The translations under genes were made by a program, and so were the position numbers. A stretch of DNA of 20,928 bases. Source: an uncultured Bacilli bacterium. Lineage in GTDB: Bacteria > Bacillota_I > Bacilli_A > RF39 > UBA660. The stretch lies in assembly GCA_947856335.1 (NCBI GenBank), contig CANUCD010000002.1:1-20928 (forward strand), in the 5' to 3' direction. This document shows positions 7,455 to 14,962 of the stretch, in pieces. The notes beneath the pieces are model-generated. The model saw only the letters and a program-made list of their open reading frames with translations, was not told the DNA's origin and made no database searches. Numbering within the stretch: the first letter of the stretch is position 1; every line of letters starts with the position of its first letter.

Positions 7455-8089
7455 AAATATCTGTTTCTTATTTAAGTAGTAAATATGATGAAGAAAAAAC
7501 AATTAAACTTATTGAACAGACAAATGCTGATTATATTCATGTTGATTTAATGGATGGTGGGTTTGTTAGTAATAAGAATTTTACAATAGAAAAAGTGCAT
7601 CATCTTTTAATTAACCATAAGAAACCTTTAGATATTCATTTAATGGTTTTTGATCCCATTATTTATGTTCATGATTTATCTATATTAAAACCTGAGGTTA
7701 TTACCTTTCATATAGAGAGTACTAAAGATGTAGTAAAAACAATTGAAGAGATTAAGAAACATGGAATAAAGGTAGGTTTATCTATTAAGATGGATACAGA
7801 TATTTATGAGTTAATGCCTTATTTATCTTTAATTGATGTAGTACTTATAATGAGTGTAAATCCTGGGAGGGGTGGACAAACATTTATGATGAGTTCTATT
7901 AAACGTCTTAATGAATTACAAAAAATAAGAGAAGAAAATCATCTTTCATTTTTAATTGAAATGGATGGTGGTATCAATGATGAGATAATAAAATTAGTAT
8001 CTTCGCTTGATATAGCTGTAAGTGGTTCTTATATTTGTAAGTATGATGATTATCAAGCAAGAATAGATAAATTAAAAGAAGAAGTTTAG
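7451..8089 (+). CDS. rpe: Ribulose-phosphate 3-epimerase
   Basis: It interconverts D-ribulose 5-phosphate and D-xylulose 5-phosphate in the pentose phosphate pathway (cytoplasm). The 212-residue TIM barrel has the metal ligands His30 and Asp32 (HVDLMDG), His63 (DIHLMV) and Asp172 (EMDGGI). It also has the phosphate-binding SVNPGRGGQTFM loop. The N-terminus is slightly divergent (SVSYLSSK where most have PSILSAD). The product is a little shorter than the common 215-220 residues. ATG overlaps the rsgA stop (ATGA), with a GAAGGTGA site upstream. It is last in the fmt operon, and rsgA-rpe adjacency is a standard Firmicutes arrangement. No clear terminator follows before the next promoter. Confidence 0.93.
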   Translation: MKISVSYLSSKYDEEKTIKLIEQTNADYIHVDLMDGGFVSNKNFTIEKVHHLLINHKKPLDIHLMVFDPIIYVHDLSILKPEVITFHIESTKDVVKTIEEIKKHGIKVGLSIKMDTDIYELMPYLSLIDVVLIMSVNPGRGGQTFMMSSIKRLNELQKIREENHLSFLIEMDGGINDEIIKLVSSLDIAVSGSYICKYDDYQARIDKLKEEV

Positions 8090-8107
8090 TTATAAGTATA
8101 AAAAGAA

Positions 8108-8135
8108 TTGACTTTGTGCTTATTTATGTTATAAT
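8108..8135 (+). promoter_or_regulatory. Strong sigma-A promoter for the 8142-8234 small RNA
   Basis: TTGACT (8108-8113) and a perfect TATAAT (8130-8135) are separated by 16 bases, and TGT directly before the -10 makes it an extended -10 box. No ORF of useful size lies between it and the terminator ending at 8234, so it seems to drive an untranslated transcript. Confidence 0.75.
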
Positions 8136-8141
8136 ATTTAT

Positions 8142-8234
8142 AGCAAGTTCCTGCCTATATAGCTCGTTTCTTTATATATAGGCAGGATAGTTTCAAATTT
8201 CATTAGTGGGATTATTAAAAGTCCCACATTTTTT
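8142..8234 (+). ncRNA. Candidate free-standing small RNA, about 93 nt
   Basis: The transcript is bounded by a strong extended -10 promoter upstream and an intrinsic terminator at its 3' end, with no coding potential. Its core is a perfect 13-bp hairpin, TCCTGCCTATATA (8149-8161) with TATATAGGCAGGA (8175-8187), and a 13-base loop (GCTCGTTTCTTTA). A single-stranded AT-rich linker then leads to the terminator. It could be a trans-acting regulator, or a leader with attenuation for the 8287 gene, although a second promoter starts right after the terminator and makes the independent reading more likely. The hairpin arm matches 12 of 13 bases of the 155-167 hairpin. I cannot assign a known RNA family. 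Confidence 0.6.
8206..8234 (+). terminator. Intrinsic terminator of the candidate small RNA
   Basis: GTGGGATT (8206-8213) pairs with AGTCCCAC (8220-8227), with one T-G wobble and a 6-base loop. After one A there is a run of six T's (8229-8234). Confidence 0.8.
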
Positions 8235-8261
8235 GACTTTATAATACTTTTTTGTTAAAAT
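8233..8261 (+). promoter_or_regulatory. Sigma-A promoter for the 8287 gene
   Basis: TTGACT (8233-8238) is followed after 17 bases by TAAAAT (8256-8261), with TGT directly upstream of the -10. The first two bases of the -35 are the last two T's of the preceding terminator, so the two units are packed end to end. Confidence 0.65.
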
Positions 8262-8286
8262 ACTATTTTAAGAGAGGAAAGTAATT

Positions 8287-8760
8287 ATGTATATAGACCA
8301 GCTTTTAGCTTTAAAAAGAGATTTAGAAGTATTAAGAGTGCGTATTATTAGTGATTGTTCTATTACTGATGATGATAAAAAGATAAAAATTGATGATGTT
8401 TTATTAAGAATTGCTATGGTAGAAGAACAAATAAAGAATTATCATTTTTATCATAAAGCATTAAGTTGTCCTACAAAAGAGGCTATAAAAGCTTATAAGA
8501 AAGCTGTTAAACATGAGTTTTTAACACAAATAGAACAAGGATATTCTATAGAAGAAATAATCGCTTTTATTACAAATAACTTCGTAAATCCAGGTTTAAA
8601 TTTAGATAAATATATTATAAGCCTTAGAAATCCATATCCATGTTTTGATGAGGGATATTTTAAATATGTTGATTCTTCTTGTGAAGATACTAAACTTGTT
8701 TTAACACCTAAGGCTAAAAGATATTTAGAGAATGTTGCTAATGTAAGTTTGAAGAAATAA
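8287..8760 (+). CDS. Unknown soluble protein, single-gene unit
   Basis: I do not recognise this 157-residue protein. There is no signal peptide or membrane segment. The N-terminal half (about residues 1-50) is predicted helical with heptad-like leucine/isoleucine spacing (LLALKRDLEVLRVRI, then RIAMVEEQIKNY), suggesting a coiled coil or helical hairpin. The C-terminal half has a Cys-Pro (residues 60-61) and two further cysteines, and ends in a basic stretch. AGAGAGGAAAG gives a strong ribosome binding site before the ATG. It has its own promoter, and its stop lies inside a terminator stem, so it is monocistronic between the rpe operon and mutS. Codon use matches its neighbours, which argues that it is a real gene. 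Confidence 0.7.
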   Translation: MYIDQLLALKRDLEVLRVRIISDCSITDDDKKIKIDDVLLRIAMVEEQIKNYHFYHKALSCPTKEAIKAYKKAVKHEFLTQIEQGYSIEEIIAFITNNFVNPGLNLDKYIISLRNPYPCFDEGYFKYVDSSCEDTKLVLTPKAKRYLENVANVSLKK

Positions 8761-8771
8761 CTTACTTTTTT
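8743..8771 (+). terminator. Intrinsic terminator overlapping the stop codon
   Basis: GTAAGTT (8743-8749) pairs perfectly with AACTTAC (8759-8765) across a 9-base loop, followed by six T's (8766-8771). The TAA stop (8758-8760) of the preceding gene lies at the loop/3'-arm boundary, so the last codons also encode the terminator stem. Confidence 0.7.
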
Positions 8772-8792
8772 CTTTTAAAAAAAATAAAGGAA

Positions 8793-8801
8793 TGATATAA
8801 T
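8793..8801 (+). promoter_or_regulatory. Extended -10 promoter for mutS
   Basis: TGATATAAT (8793-8801) is a perfect -10 with the TGn extension. No good -35 is present 17 bases upstream (TTTTAA). The leader is short and the mutS ATG lies 26 bases downstream. Confidence 0.5.
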
Positions 8802-8827
8802 AGTTTTTGTAGTAAAAGAGGGAAAAT

Positions 8828-11371
8828 ATGACAAGAGCAGAAGTAAATAGAGAAGAATTAAGTCCAATGATGCGTCAATATATGGAAATAAAAGATAAAT
8901 ATCCAGATGAATTATTATTTTATCGTTTAGGAGATTTTTATGAGTTATTTTTTGAAGATGGAATAACTGCATCTAGAGAGTTGGAGCTTACTTTAACAGG
9001 TAAGAATGCCGGATTAAAGGAAAGAGTGCCTATGTGTGGTGTTCCTTTTCATAGTGTTACTCCTTATATAGAAAAGTTGGTTTCAAAAGGATATAAGGTT
9101 GCTATATGTGAACAATTAGAAGATCCTAAATCTACTAAAGGTATGGTTAAAAGAGGGGTTGTTGATGTTATATCTAAGGGTAGTATTGTTAACTTGGAAT
9201 CCCTAAATGAACATGATAATAATTATATTGCCAGTGTATTAGACTTAAATTATTTGTATCTTATTACGTATGCTGATATTTCTACAGGTGAACTTAAAAG
9301 TTTAAGTATAGCTCATAAAAATGAAGAATTAGTTAATGAAATATTACACTTAAATATTAAAGAAGTAATACTAGAAGATAATAGTAATGCCGAAGTTATA
9401 CATTTATTAAAAAATACTTATCATATTGAAGTATCTATTAGTAAAGATTATTTAACAGAGGGTTATGAAAAGCTAATAAATAGTGTAAAGAATACTAGAA
9501 TAAAACAAGGACTTAGACATCTTTTGTATTATTTAGTTGTAAAAGAATTAAAAGATTTACATCACTTATCAAAAGTAGAAATTGTTAATAAGAATAATTA
9601 TCTTGAGATAGATGTTCATTCAGTTAGAAACCTAGAATTAGTAGAAACATTAAGATTAAAAGAGCGAACCTTTTCTCTTTTATGGCTTCTTGATAAAACT
9701 AAAACTGCTATGGGTTCAAGAAAAATAAAGTCTTGGTTGTTAAATCCTTTGCGAGATAAAGAAAAGATTTTAGATCGTTATAAAAAACAAGAAATATTTA
9801 ATACTAACTTTATGGAAACAGATGAAATAAGAAATTTGTTATATCAAGTTTATGATCTTGAAAGATTATGTGCTAAAGCTATATGTGGGAATATGAATGC
9901 TCGTGATTTATTACAAGTGAAAAATTCTTTGAGTGTCTTACCAAGTATTAAAAATTTAGTATCTTCTCTTCATCTTGAATATGAAATAAATACACATGAA
10001 AAATTATATCAGCTATTAGATGAAAGCATCTATGAAGATCCTCCTACAACTTTAAAAGATGGATATTTAATAAAAGATGGTTATAATAAAGATTTAGATG
10101 AATTAAGAAGTGTTCGCTTAGGTGGTAAAGATTTTTTAGCAGAGTTTGAAGCTAAGTTAAAACAATCAACTAATATAAAAACTCTTAAGGTTGGTTTTAA
10201 TAAAGTATTTGGATATTATATTGAAGTATCTAAGGGGCAAGTAGATCAAGTAAGTGAAGAGTGGGGTTGGGAGAGAAAACAAACTCTAACAGGTTATGAA
10301 AGATATATTTCGCCAGAATTAAAAGAAAAAGAAGCTTTGATATTAAATGCTGAGGAAAGAATATTTGAACTTGAATATGAACTTTTTTGCCAAATAAGAG
10401 ATAAGATGAGAGAAGAAGTGTTAGAGCTTAAAAAAACAGCAGAAGTTTTAAGTGAGATAGATGCTCTTATTTCTCTTAGTGTTGTAAGTGATGAATATCA
10501 TTTAGTAAAACCAACTATCAATGATGATAATAAAATAGAAATAATTGATGGTAGACATCCAGTTGTTGAGTGTGTAAGTAAGGAAGCTTATGTACCTAAT
10601 GATATTAAGATGGATGAAGCGACGGATATTTTACTAATTACAGGACCTAATATGAGTGGTAAATCTACTTATATGAGAGAGCTTGCGATAATTATTATTA
10701 TGGCGCAAATGGGGTCTTTTGTGCCTGCTAAGAGTGCTAATTTACCAATTATTGATAAAATATTTACAAGAATTGGGGCTAGTGATGATTTAGTAAGTGG
10801 AGAATCTACGTTTATGGTGGAAATGAAAGAAGCTAGAAATGCTTTAGTAAATGCTACTAAGAATAGTTTGATTTTATTTGATGAACTTGGTAGAGGAACG
10901 GCTACTTATGATGGAATGAGTCTGGCAAGAGCTATCTTAGAATATATTGCTAAAAATATTCGTTGTAAAACACTTTTTTCTACTCATTATCATGAACTTA
11001 CTTCTTTAGATAGTGAATTTTTAAATGTGAAGAATGTCCATGTGGCAGCAAAAGAAGAGGGAAGCATGATTACTTTTTTACATAAAGTAGAAAATGGGGC
11101 TGCTGATAAAAGTTATGGAATACATGTTGCAAGACTTGCTCATATGCCTGATGAATTATTAGCTCGTGCTCAAGTAATACTCGATAGTTATGAAAATAGT
11201 GAAAAACACAAAAAAAGAGTTAGTACACAACAACTTTTTATGGATTTTAGTCTGGAAAAAGAAGATAAACTTCATGCAAAAGTAAAAGAAATAGATCCCC
11301 TTTTAGTAACACCAATGGAAGCAATGAATATTTTATTTGAATTAAAAGAGATAGAGAATGAAAACAATTGA
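8828..11371 (+). CDS. mutS: DNA mismatch repair protein MutS
   Basis: MutS recognises base mismatches and small loops and, as an ATP-driven clamp, starts mismatch repair. The 847-residue product has the family's usual length and domains. The N-terminal mismatch-binding motif GDFYELF has the wedge Phe37 and Glu39. Connector and lever/clamp domains occupy the middle. The C-terminal ABC ATPase has Walker A GPNMSGKST (Lys612), the STFMVEM signature, Walker B DELGRGTATYDG and the STHYHEL switch. A short MutS-tail motif (VTPMEAMNILFELK) ends it. The ATG follows AGAGGGAAA. Unlike in most Bacilli, mutL does not follow; the next genes are nusB and xseA. The next promoter's -35 overlaps its stop codon. 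Confidence 0.97.
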   Translation: MTRAEVNREELSPMMRQYMEIKDKYPDELLFYRLGDFYELFFEDGITASRELELTLTGKNAGLKERVPMCGVPFHSVTPYIEKLVSKGYKVAICEQLEDPKSTKGMVKRGVVDVISKGSIVNLESLNEHDNNYIASVLDLNYLYLITYADISTGELKSLSIAHKNEELVNEILHLNIKEVILEDNSNAEVIHLLKNTYHIEVSISKDYLTEGYEKLINSVKNTRIKQGLRHLLYYLVVKELKDLHHLSKVEIVNKNNYLEIDVHSVRNLELVETLRLKERTFSLLWLLDKTKTAMGSRKIKSWLLNPLRDKEKILDRYKKQEIFNTNFMETDEIRNLLYQVYDLERLCAKAICGNMNARDLLQVKNSLSVLPSIKNLVSSLHLEYEINTHEKLYQLLDESIYEDPPTTLKDGYLIKDGYNKDLDELRSVRLGGKDFLAEFEAKLKQSTNIKTLKVGFNKVFGYYIEVSKGQVDQVSEEWGWERKQTLTGYERYISPELKEKEALILNAEERIFELEYELFCQIRDKMREEVLELKKTAEVLSEIDALISLSVVSDEYHLVKPTINDDNKIEIIDGRHPVVECVSKEAYVPNDIKMDEATDILLITGPNMSGKSTYMRELAIIIIMAQMGSFVPAKSANLPIIDKIFTRIGASDDLVSGESTFMVEMKEARNALVNATKNSLILFDELGRGTATYDGMSLARAILEYIAKNIRCKTLFSTHYHELTSLDSEFLNVKNVHVAAKEEGSMITFLHKVENGAADKSYGIHVARLAHMPDELLARAQVILDSYENSEKHKKRVSTQQLFMDFSLEKEDKLHAKVKEIDPLLVTPMEAMNILFELKEIENENN

Positions 11372-11396
11372 TATCTCATTTAAATTATAATATAAT
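11368..11396 (+). promoter_or_regulatory. Near-consensus sigma-A promoter for the nusB-xseA-xseB-proS operon
   Basis: TTGATA (11368-11373) and TATAAT (11391-11396) are separated by exactly 17 bases. The -35 overlaps the mutS TGA (11369-11371). The nusB ribosome binding site AGGTGA follows shortly after. This is one of the best promoters in the window. Confidence 0.75.
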
Positions 11397-11413
11397 TAAA
11401 GACAGGTGATTAT

Positions 11414-11809
11414 ATGACAACACGTAGTTATTTAAGAGAAAAAATTATGATAATACTTTATCAGTATGATTTAATGAAATCTAGTCATATTCTATGTAAT
11501 ATTGATGATATAATGAAAGATAATATGGAATGTGAAAATGATTTTGTTAAAGATATTGTATATGGTGTTGTAACGTATCTTGATAATTTAGATGCTCTTG
11601 CTAATAGTAAGATGAAAAATTGGGATATTAAGAGAATTGATAAGACAGGAGCAGCTATTCTTCGTCTGGCTTTATATGAACTTAAATATACTGATACACC
11701 TGATATTGTCGTAGTAAATGAAGCTATTGAACTTGCTAAGAAATATAGTGATGATGCAGTAAGAAAAATGATAAATGCTGTTTTAGATAAAATTATAAAA
11801 GAAGAATAA
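11414..11809 (+). CDS. nusB: Transcription antitermination factor NusB
   Basis: NusB binds boxA in rRNA leader transcripts, with NusE (S10), to prevent premature termination. The 131-residue, all-helical protein has the usual length. The N-terminal REKIMIILYQYDL matches the family's RE.A...LYQ segment. The C-terminal RIDKTGAAILRLALYEL and PDIVVVNEAIELAKKYSDDAVRKMINAVLDKI is the classic NusB signature. The ATG is preceded by AGGTGAT. It is first in an operon with xseA and xseB, as in many Bacilli (nusB-folD-xseA-xseB), here without folD. Confidence 0.95.
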   Translation: MTTRSYLREKIMIILYQYDLMKSSHILCNIDDIMKDNMECENDFVKDIVYGVVTYLDNLDALANSKMKNWDIKRIDKTGAAILRLALYELKYTDTPDIVVVNEAIELAKKYSDDAVRKMINAVLDKIIKEE

Positions 11810-11818
11810 AGGTGTCTT

Positions 11819-13156
11819 ATGGAAGATAAATATATTAGTATAGGAGAGTTAAATACTTATATTAAGAGTATGTTTGATGAAAATCCTTTTTTAAGAAAAG
11901 TTTATTTAAGAGGAGAAATATCTAATTTTAAAAATCATACTAGGGGACATTTATATTTTACTTTAAAAGATGATACTTCAAGAATTAGTGCTGTTATGTT
12001 TTATTCAAGTGCTATTTCTCTTAATTTTAAACCTGAAGATGGAATGAATGTTTTAGTTGAGGGACGTATTTCTTGTTATCAAGCTCTTGGTACTTATCAA
12101 ATATATGTTGATAAAATGGAAGTAGATGGGTTAGGAAAGCTTTATATAGAGTTTGAAAAATTAAAAGAAAAGTTAGCTAAAGAAGGATTGTTCTTAGAAG
12201 AACATAAGAAAAAAATTCCTAAGATACCTAACAAAATAGGAGTAATTACTGCTCCTACAGGAGCTGCTATTAAAGATATTATTTCAACGATTAAAAGAAG
12301 ATTCCCGATATGTGAAGTTATTCTTTTTCCAGCACTTGTACAAGGAAAAGATGCAGCCCCAGATATAGTTAGACAAATAAAAGAAGCTGATAATGGTTAT
12401 GATCTTGATGTTTTAATTGTTGGGAGAGGTGGAGGCTCTATCGAAGACTTGTGGGCATTTAATGAGGAGATAGTTGCTAGGGCTATATATGATGCTAAAA
12501 CTCCTATTATTAGTGCTGTGGGTCATGAAATTGATTTTACAATTGCTGATTTTGTGGCAGATATGAGAGCTCCAACGCCAACAGGGGCAGCAGAAATGGC
12601 TGTTCCAACCGTGGGAGAAATTAGTAATACAATACGTTCTTTTGAAATACGTTTAAATGAGTTTATGACGAATAGTTTAAAGAAAAATGAACTTCGTTTA
12701 GCAAAAGTAAAGAATTCATATATTTTAAAAAATCCTTTATCTTTGTATGAAGTAAAAGAACAAAAATTAGATAATTTTATCGAAACGCTTAATCATATTG
12801 TTTTAAAAAAGCTTGATAATTATCAAACAATAATGAGGCATATTAAATCTTCGTATGTTTTAAAAAATCCAATGCGTTTATTTAATTCCCAACAAGAAAA
12901 GTTGATTTTAGAAGAAAAAATGTTATATAATAATATAAAAAATATTATTTTAAAAAATAATCAAAGTTATAAATTACTTGTAAAGACACTTAAACTTGTA
13001 AATCCATTAAATATACTAGATAAAGGTTATTCTTTAGTAAAAAAGGATGGAAATGTAATTAGTGATTGTAATGATTTAAAAGTTAATGATGTTATCAATA
13101 TAAGGTTTTCTAAAGGAGAGATTGATGCTTTAGTAAAATCTGTTTATAGTAAATAG
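11819..13156 (+). CDS. xseA: Exodeoxyribonuclease VII large subunit
   Basis: This is the catalytic subunit of ExoVII, which digests single-stranded DNA and contributes to repair. The 445-residue product is of normal length. It has an N-terminal OB-fold (RGEISNFKNHTRGHLYFTLKD) and a nuclease domain with GVITAPTGAAIKDI, VGRGGGSIEDLWAFNEE and SAVGHEIDFTIAD. A long coiled-coil region carries repeated units (SYILKNPLSLY, SYVLKNPMRLF, then LKLVNPLNIL), and a C-terminal segment reads DKGYSLVKKDG. Such repeats are typical of XseA and serve to hold XseB copies. AAAGGTG precedes the ATG, 9 bases after the nusB stop. Confidence 0.95.
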   Translation: MEDKYISIGELNTYIKSMFDENPFLRKVYLRGEISNFKNHTRGHLYFTLKDDTSRISAVMFYSSAISLNFKPEDGMNVLVEGRISCYQALGTYQIYVDKMEVDGLGKLYIEFEKLKEKLAKEGLFLEEHKKKIPKIPNKIGVITAPTGAAIKDIISTIKRRFPICEVILFPALVQGKDAAPDIVRQIKEADNGYDLDVLIVGRGGGSIEDLWAFNEEIVARAIYDAKTPIISAVGHEIDFTIADFVADMRAPTPTGAAEMAVPTVGEISNTIRSFEIRLNEFMTNSLKKNELRLAKVKNSYILKNPLSLYEVKEQKLDNFIETLNHIVLKKLDNYQTIMRHIKSSYVLKNPMRLFNSQQEKLILEEKMLYNNIKNIILKNNQSYKLLVKTLKLVNPLNILDKGYSLVKKDGNVISDCNDLKVNDVINIRFSKGEIDALVKSVYSK

Positions 13157-13167
13157 AGGTGGGTTTT

Positions 13168-13296
13168 ATGGATAAATATTTTGAACAAATATATTTTTTA
13201 AAAGATAGAAGAGAAGAGGTTAATTCTAAGAAGTCTGATATTTTAGATATTGAGCTTGCTAAAGATGAGGAGGAAAAATATGGAAAAGTCATTTGA
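13168..13296 (+). CDS. Small 42-residue acidic/basic ORF between xseA and xseB
   Basis: An ATG at 13168 preceded by AGAGGTGGG (a strong, well-spaced ribosome binding site) opens a 42-codon frame ending in TGA at 13294-13296. The protein is highly charged, predicted helical, without signal peptide (MDKYFEQIYFLKDRREE at the start, AKDEEEKYGKVI at the end). It starts 11 bases after the xseA stop and overlaps the xseB start by 17 bases in another frame, so its translation could be coupled to xseB. No family is recognised. It may be a real small protein, or a translated spacer that delivers ribosomes to xseB. The placement suggests a link to exonuclease VII, but this is only inference. Confidence 0.55.
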   Translation: MDKYFEQIYFLKDRREEVNSKKSDILDIELAKDEEEKYGKVI

Positions 13297-13495
13297 AGAT
13301 GCATTAAAAGAATTAGAAGCTATAGTAACAGAGCTAGAAAGTGGAAATGTTGAGTTAGATAGTGCAATTCTTAAATATACAGAAGCAATGAAATTAGCTA
13401 AGTATTGTAGTGAAAAGTTAAATAAAGCGACTGAGAAAGTTAATAAAATATTAACAGAAAATAAAGAGTTGATTGATTTTAAAGTGGAGGAATAA
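13280..13495 (+). CDS. xseB: Exodeoxyribonuclease VII small subunit
   Basis: XseB coats the coiled-coil arm of XseA to form active ExoVII. The 71-residue helical protein has the family signature SFEDALKELEAIVTELESGNVELDSAILKYTEAMKL near the N-terminus and YCSEKLNKATEKV after it. I chose the ATG at 13280 because GAGGAGG lies immediately upstream at ideal spacing. An in-frame TTG at 13250 would add ten residues that have no counterpart in the family. It begins inside the 42-codon ORF and ends one base before the proS start. Confidence 0.94.
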   Translation: MEKSFEDALKELEAIVTELESGNVELDSAILKYTEAMKLAKYCSEKLNKATEKVNKILTENKELIDFKVEE

Positions 13496-13496
13496 A

Positions 13497-14909
13497 ATGA
13501 GTGAAATAAAAGGAATAACACCTCGTGATGTAGATTTTGCTAAATGGTATACAGATGTAGTAAAACAAGCTGGTTTAGTAGATTATTCTAGTGTTAAGGG
13601 TAGTATGATTATTTGTCCTTATGGTTATGCTATATGGGAGCAAATGCAAAAAGTATTAGATGAAGAATTTAAAAAGACTGGTCATGAAAATGTACAAATG
13701 CCTATGCTTATTCCTGAGAGTTTATTAAATGTGGAAAAAGAGCACGTATCAGGATTTGCTCCAGAAGTTGCTTGGGTAACGTATGGTGGAAGTGAAAAAC
13801 TTGAGGAAAGATTATGTATTAGACCAACTAGTGAAGTATTATTTTGTGATTATTACAAAAAAATTATTAAGTCATATAGAGATTTGCCTAAACTTTATAA
13901 TCAGTGGTGTACTATTTTAAGATGGGAGAAGACTACTAGACCTTTTTTACGTAGTAGAGAAATATTATGGCAAGAGGGTCATACAATGCATAGAACCGAG
14001 GAAGAAGCAAGAGAAGAAACTTTAAGAATGCTTCATATATATGAAGATTTTCAAAAAAATTATTTAGCTATTCCTGTTCTTGTTGGTAAGAAAACGGAAA
14101 AAGAAAAATTTGCAGGAGCAGTTGCATCTTATTCTCTTGAGGCAATGATGTATGATGGGGTAGCATTACAAAATGGTACTAGTCATTATTTTGGTCAAGA
14201 CTTTGCTAAAGCTTTTAAAATTGAATTTTTAGATAAAGATAATACGCTTAAAACTCCTTATCAAACAAGTTGGGGAGTAACAACAAGAATGATTGGAGCT
14301 TTAATTATGGTACATGGTGATGATAGAGGTCTTGTAATTCCTCCTAATATTGCTCCTATAAAAGTAGATATTATCCCAATAGGAGAAGTTAGTGATGCTA
14401 AAGAAAAAATTATTGAGGAATTAAGAAAGAGAGATATTTCTTTTGTTTGTGATGAAGCTAATAAAACTCCTGGATATAAATTTAGTGATGCTGAGGTTAA
14501 AGGATATCCTGTTAGAATTGAAATTGGCAAAAGAGATTTAGAACAAAATGAAGTAACTATTGTTAGAAGAGATACACTAGAGAAAATTAAATGTTCTATA
14601 GATGAAGTAGGTAATACTTTAGAAAACTTATTTGTTGATATTCAAAATAATTTATATAATCGGGCTAAAGTGCGTCGTGATAGTATGATTTATGAAGCTA
14701 ATAATTGGGAAGAATTTAGTGATATTGCTCTTCATAAAAAAGGATTTATTAAAGCTAATTGGTGTGGTTCTATAGAGTGTGAGACTAAGATTAAAGATGA
14801 ATTTAGTATGAAGAGTAGATGTTTAATTGAAGATGAAAAGATAAATACAAAATGTGTTGTTTGTGGTAAAGAAGCTAAGTATCGTCTTTATTTTGGTAAA
14901 CAATACTAG
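13497..14909 (+). CDS. proS: Prolyl-tRNA synthetase, archaeal/eukaryote-like type without INS editing domain
   Basis: It charges tRNA(Pro) with proline. From the ATG at 13497 it is 470 residues, much shorter than the roughly 570-residue bacterial type because the INS editing insertion is absent. Class II motifs are visible: motif 2 region with RWEKTTRPFLRSREILWQEGHT, and motif 3 region with GVTTRMIGALIMVHGDDRG. The anticodon-binding domain follows (APIKVDIIPIG). The C-terminal zinc-binding domain has cysteines in WCGSIECETK and KCVVCGKEAKYRL, and ends in tyrosine, as in this ProRS class. GTGGAGG precedes the ATG, which lies one base after the xseB stop. This class occurs in mycoplasmas, clostridia and some Bacilli. 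Trans-editing factors are not in the window. Confidence 0.95.
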   Translation: MSEIKGITPRDVDFAKWYTDVVKQAGLVDYSSVKGSMIICPYGYAIWEQMQKVLDEEFKKTGHENVQMPMLIPESLLNVEKEHVSGFAPEVAWVTYGGSEKLEERLCIRPTSEVLFCDYYKKIIKSYRDLPKLYNQWCTILRWEKTTRPFLRSREILWQEGHTMHRTEEEAREETLRMLHIYEDFQKNYLAIPVLVGKKTEKEKFAGAVASYSLEAMMYDGVALQNGTSHYFGQDFAKAFKIEFLDKDNTLKTPYQTSWGVTTRMIGALIMVHGDDRGLVIPPNIAPIKVDIIPIGEVSDAKEKIIEELRKRDISFVCDEANKTPGYKFSDAEVKGYPVRIEIGKRDLEQNEVTIVRRDTLEKIKCSIDEVGNTLENLFVDIQNNLYNRAKVRRDSMIYEANNWEEFSDIALHKKGFIKANWCGSIECETKIKDEFSMKSRCLIEDEKINTKCVVCGKEAKYRLYFGKQY

Positions 14910-14940
14910 CCAATAATTACCACTAACTAATAATTGGCAG
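14906..14940. other. Imperfect stem-loop over the proS stop, without T-run
   Basis: GCCAATAATTA (14909-14919) pairs with TAATAATTGGC (14928-14938) with one mismatch, and CT/AG can extend the stem around a bulged A. The loop is 8 bases. The proS TAG (14907-14909) lies in the 5' arm. TGTTAAG rather than a T-run follows, so it is not a standard terminator. It may stabilise or process the message between proS and spoIVB. Confidence 0.5.
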
Positions 14941-14962
14941 TGTTAAGAACTATTTATTGAAT

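Noticed and set aside
8090..8286. spoVM or rpmB in the gap after rpe, as in Bacillus
   Set aside because: No open frame of the needed length or sequence is present; the gap holds promoter, hairpin and terminator elements only.
8775..8972. Minus-strand 65-codon frame over the mutS start
   Set aside because: It lies opposite the mutS promoter and N-terminal coding region, with composition typical of an antisense shadow.
12712..13040. Repeated SY-LKNP units in xseA as a mobile or tandem repeat
   Set aside because: Such repeats are a known property of the XseA coiled-coil region and the DNA copies are diverged.
14261..14530. Minus-strand 89-codon frame within proS
   Set aside because: It lies opposite the conserved class II synthetase core and has no ribosome binding site context.
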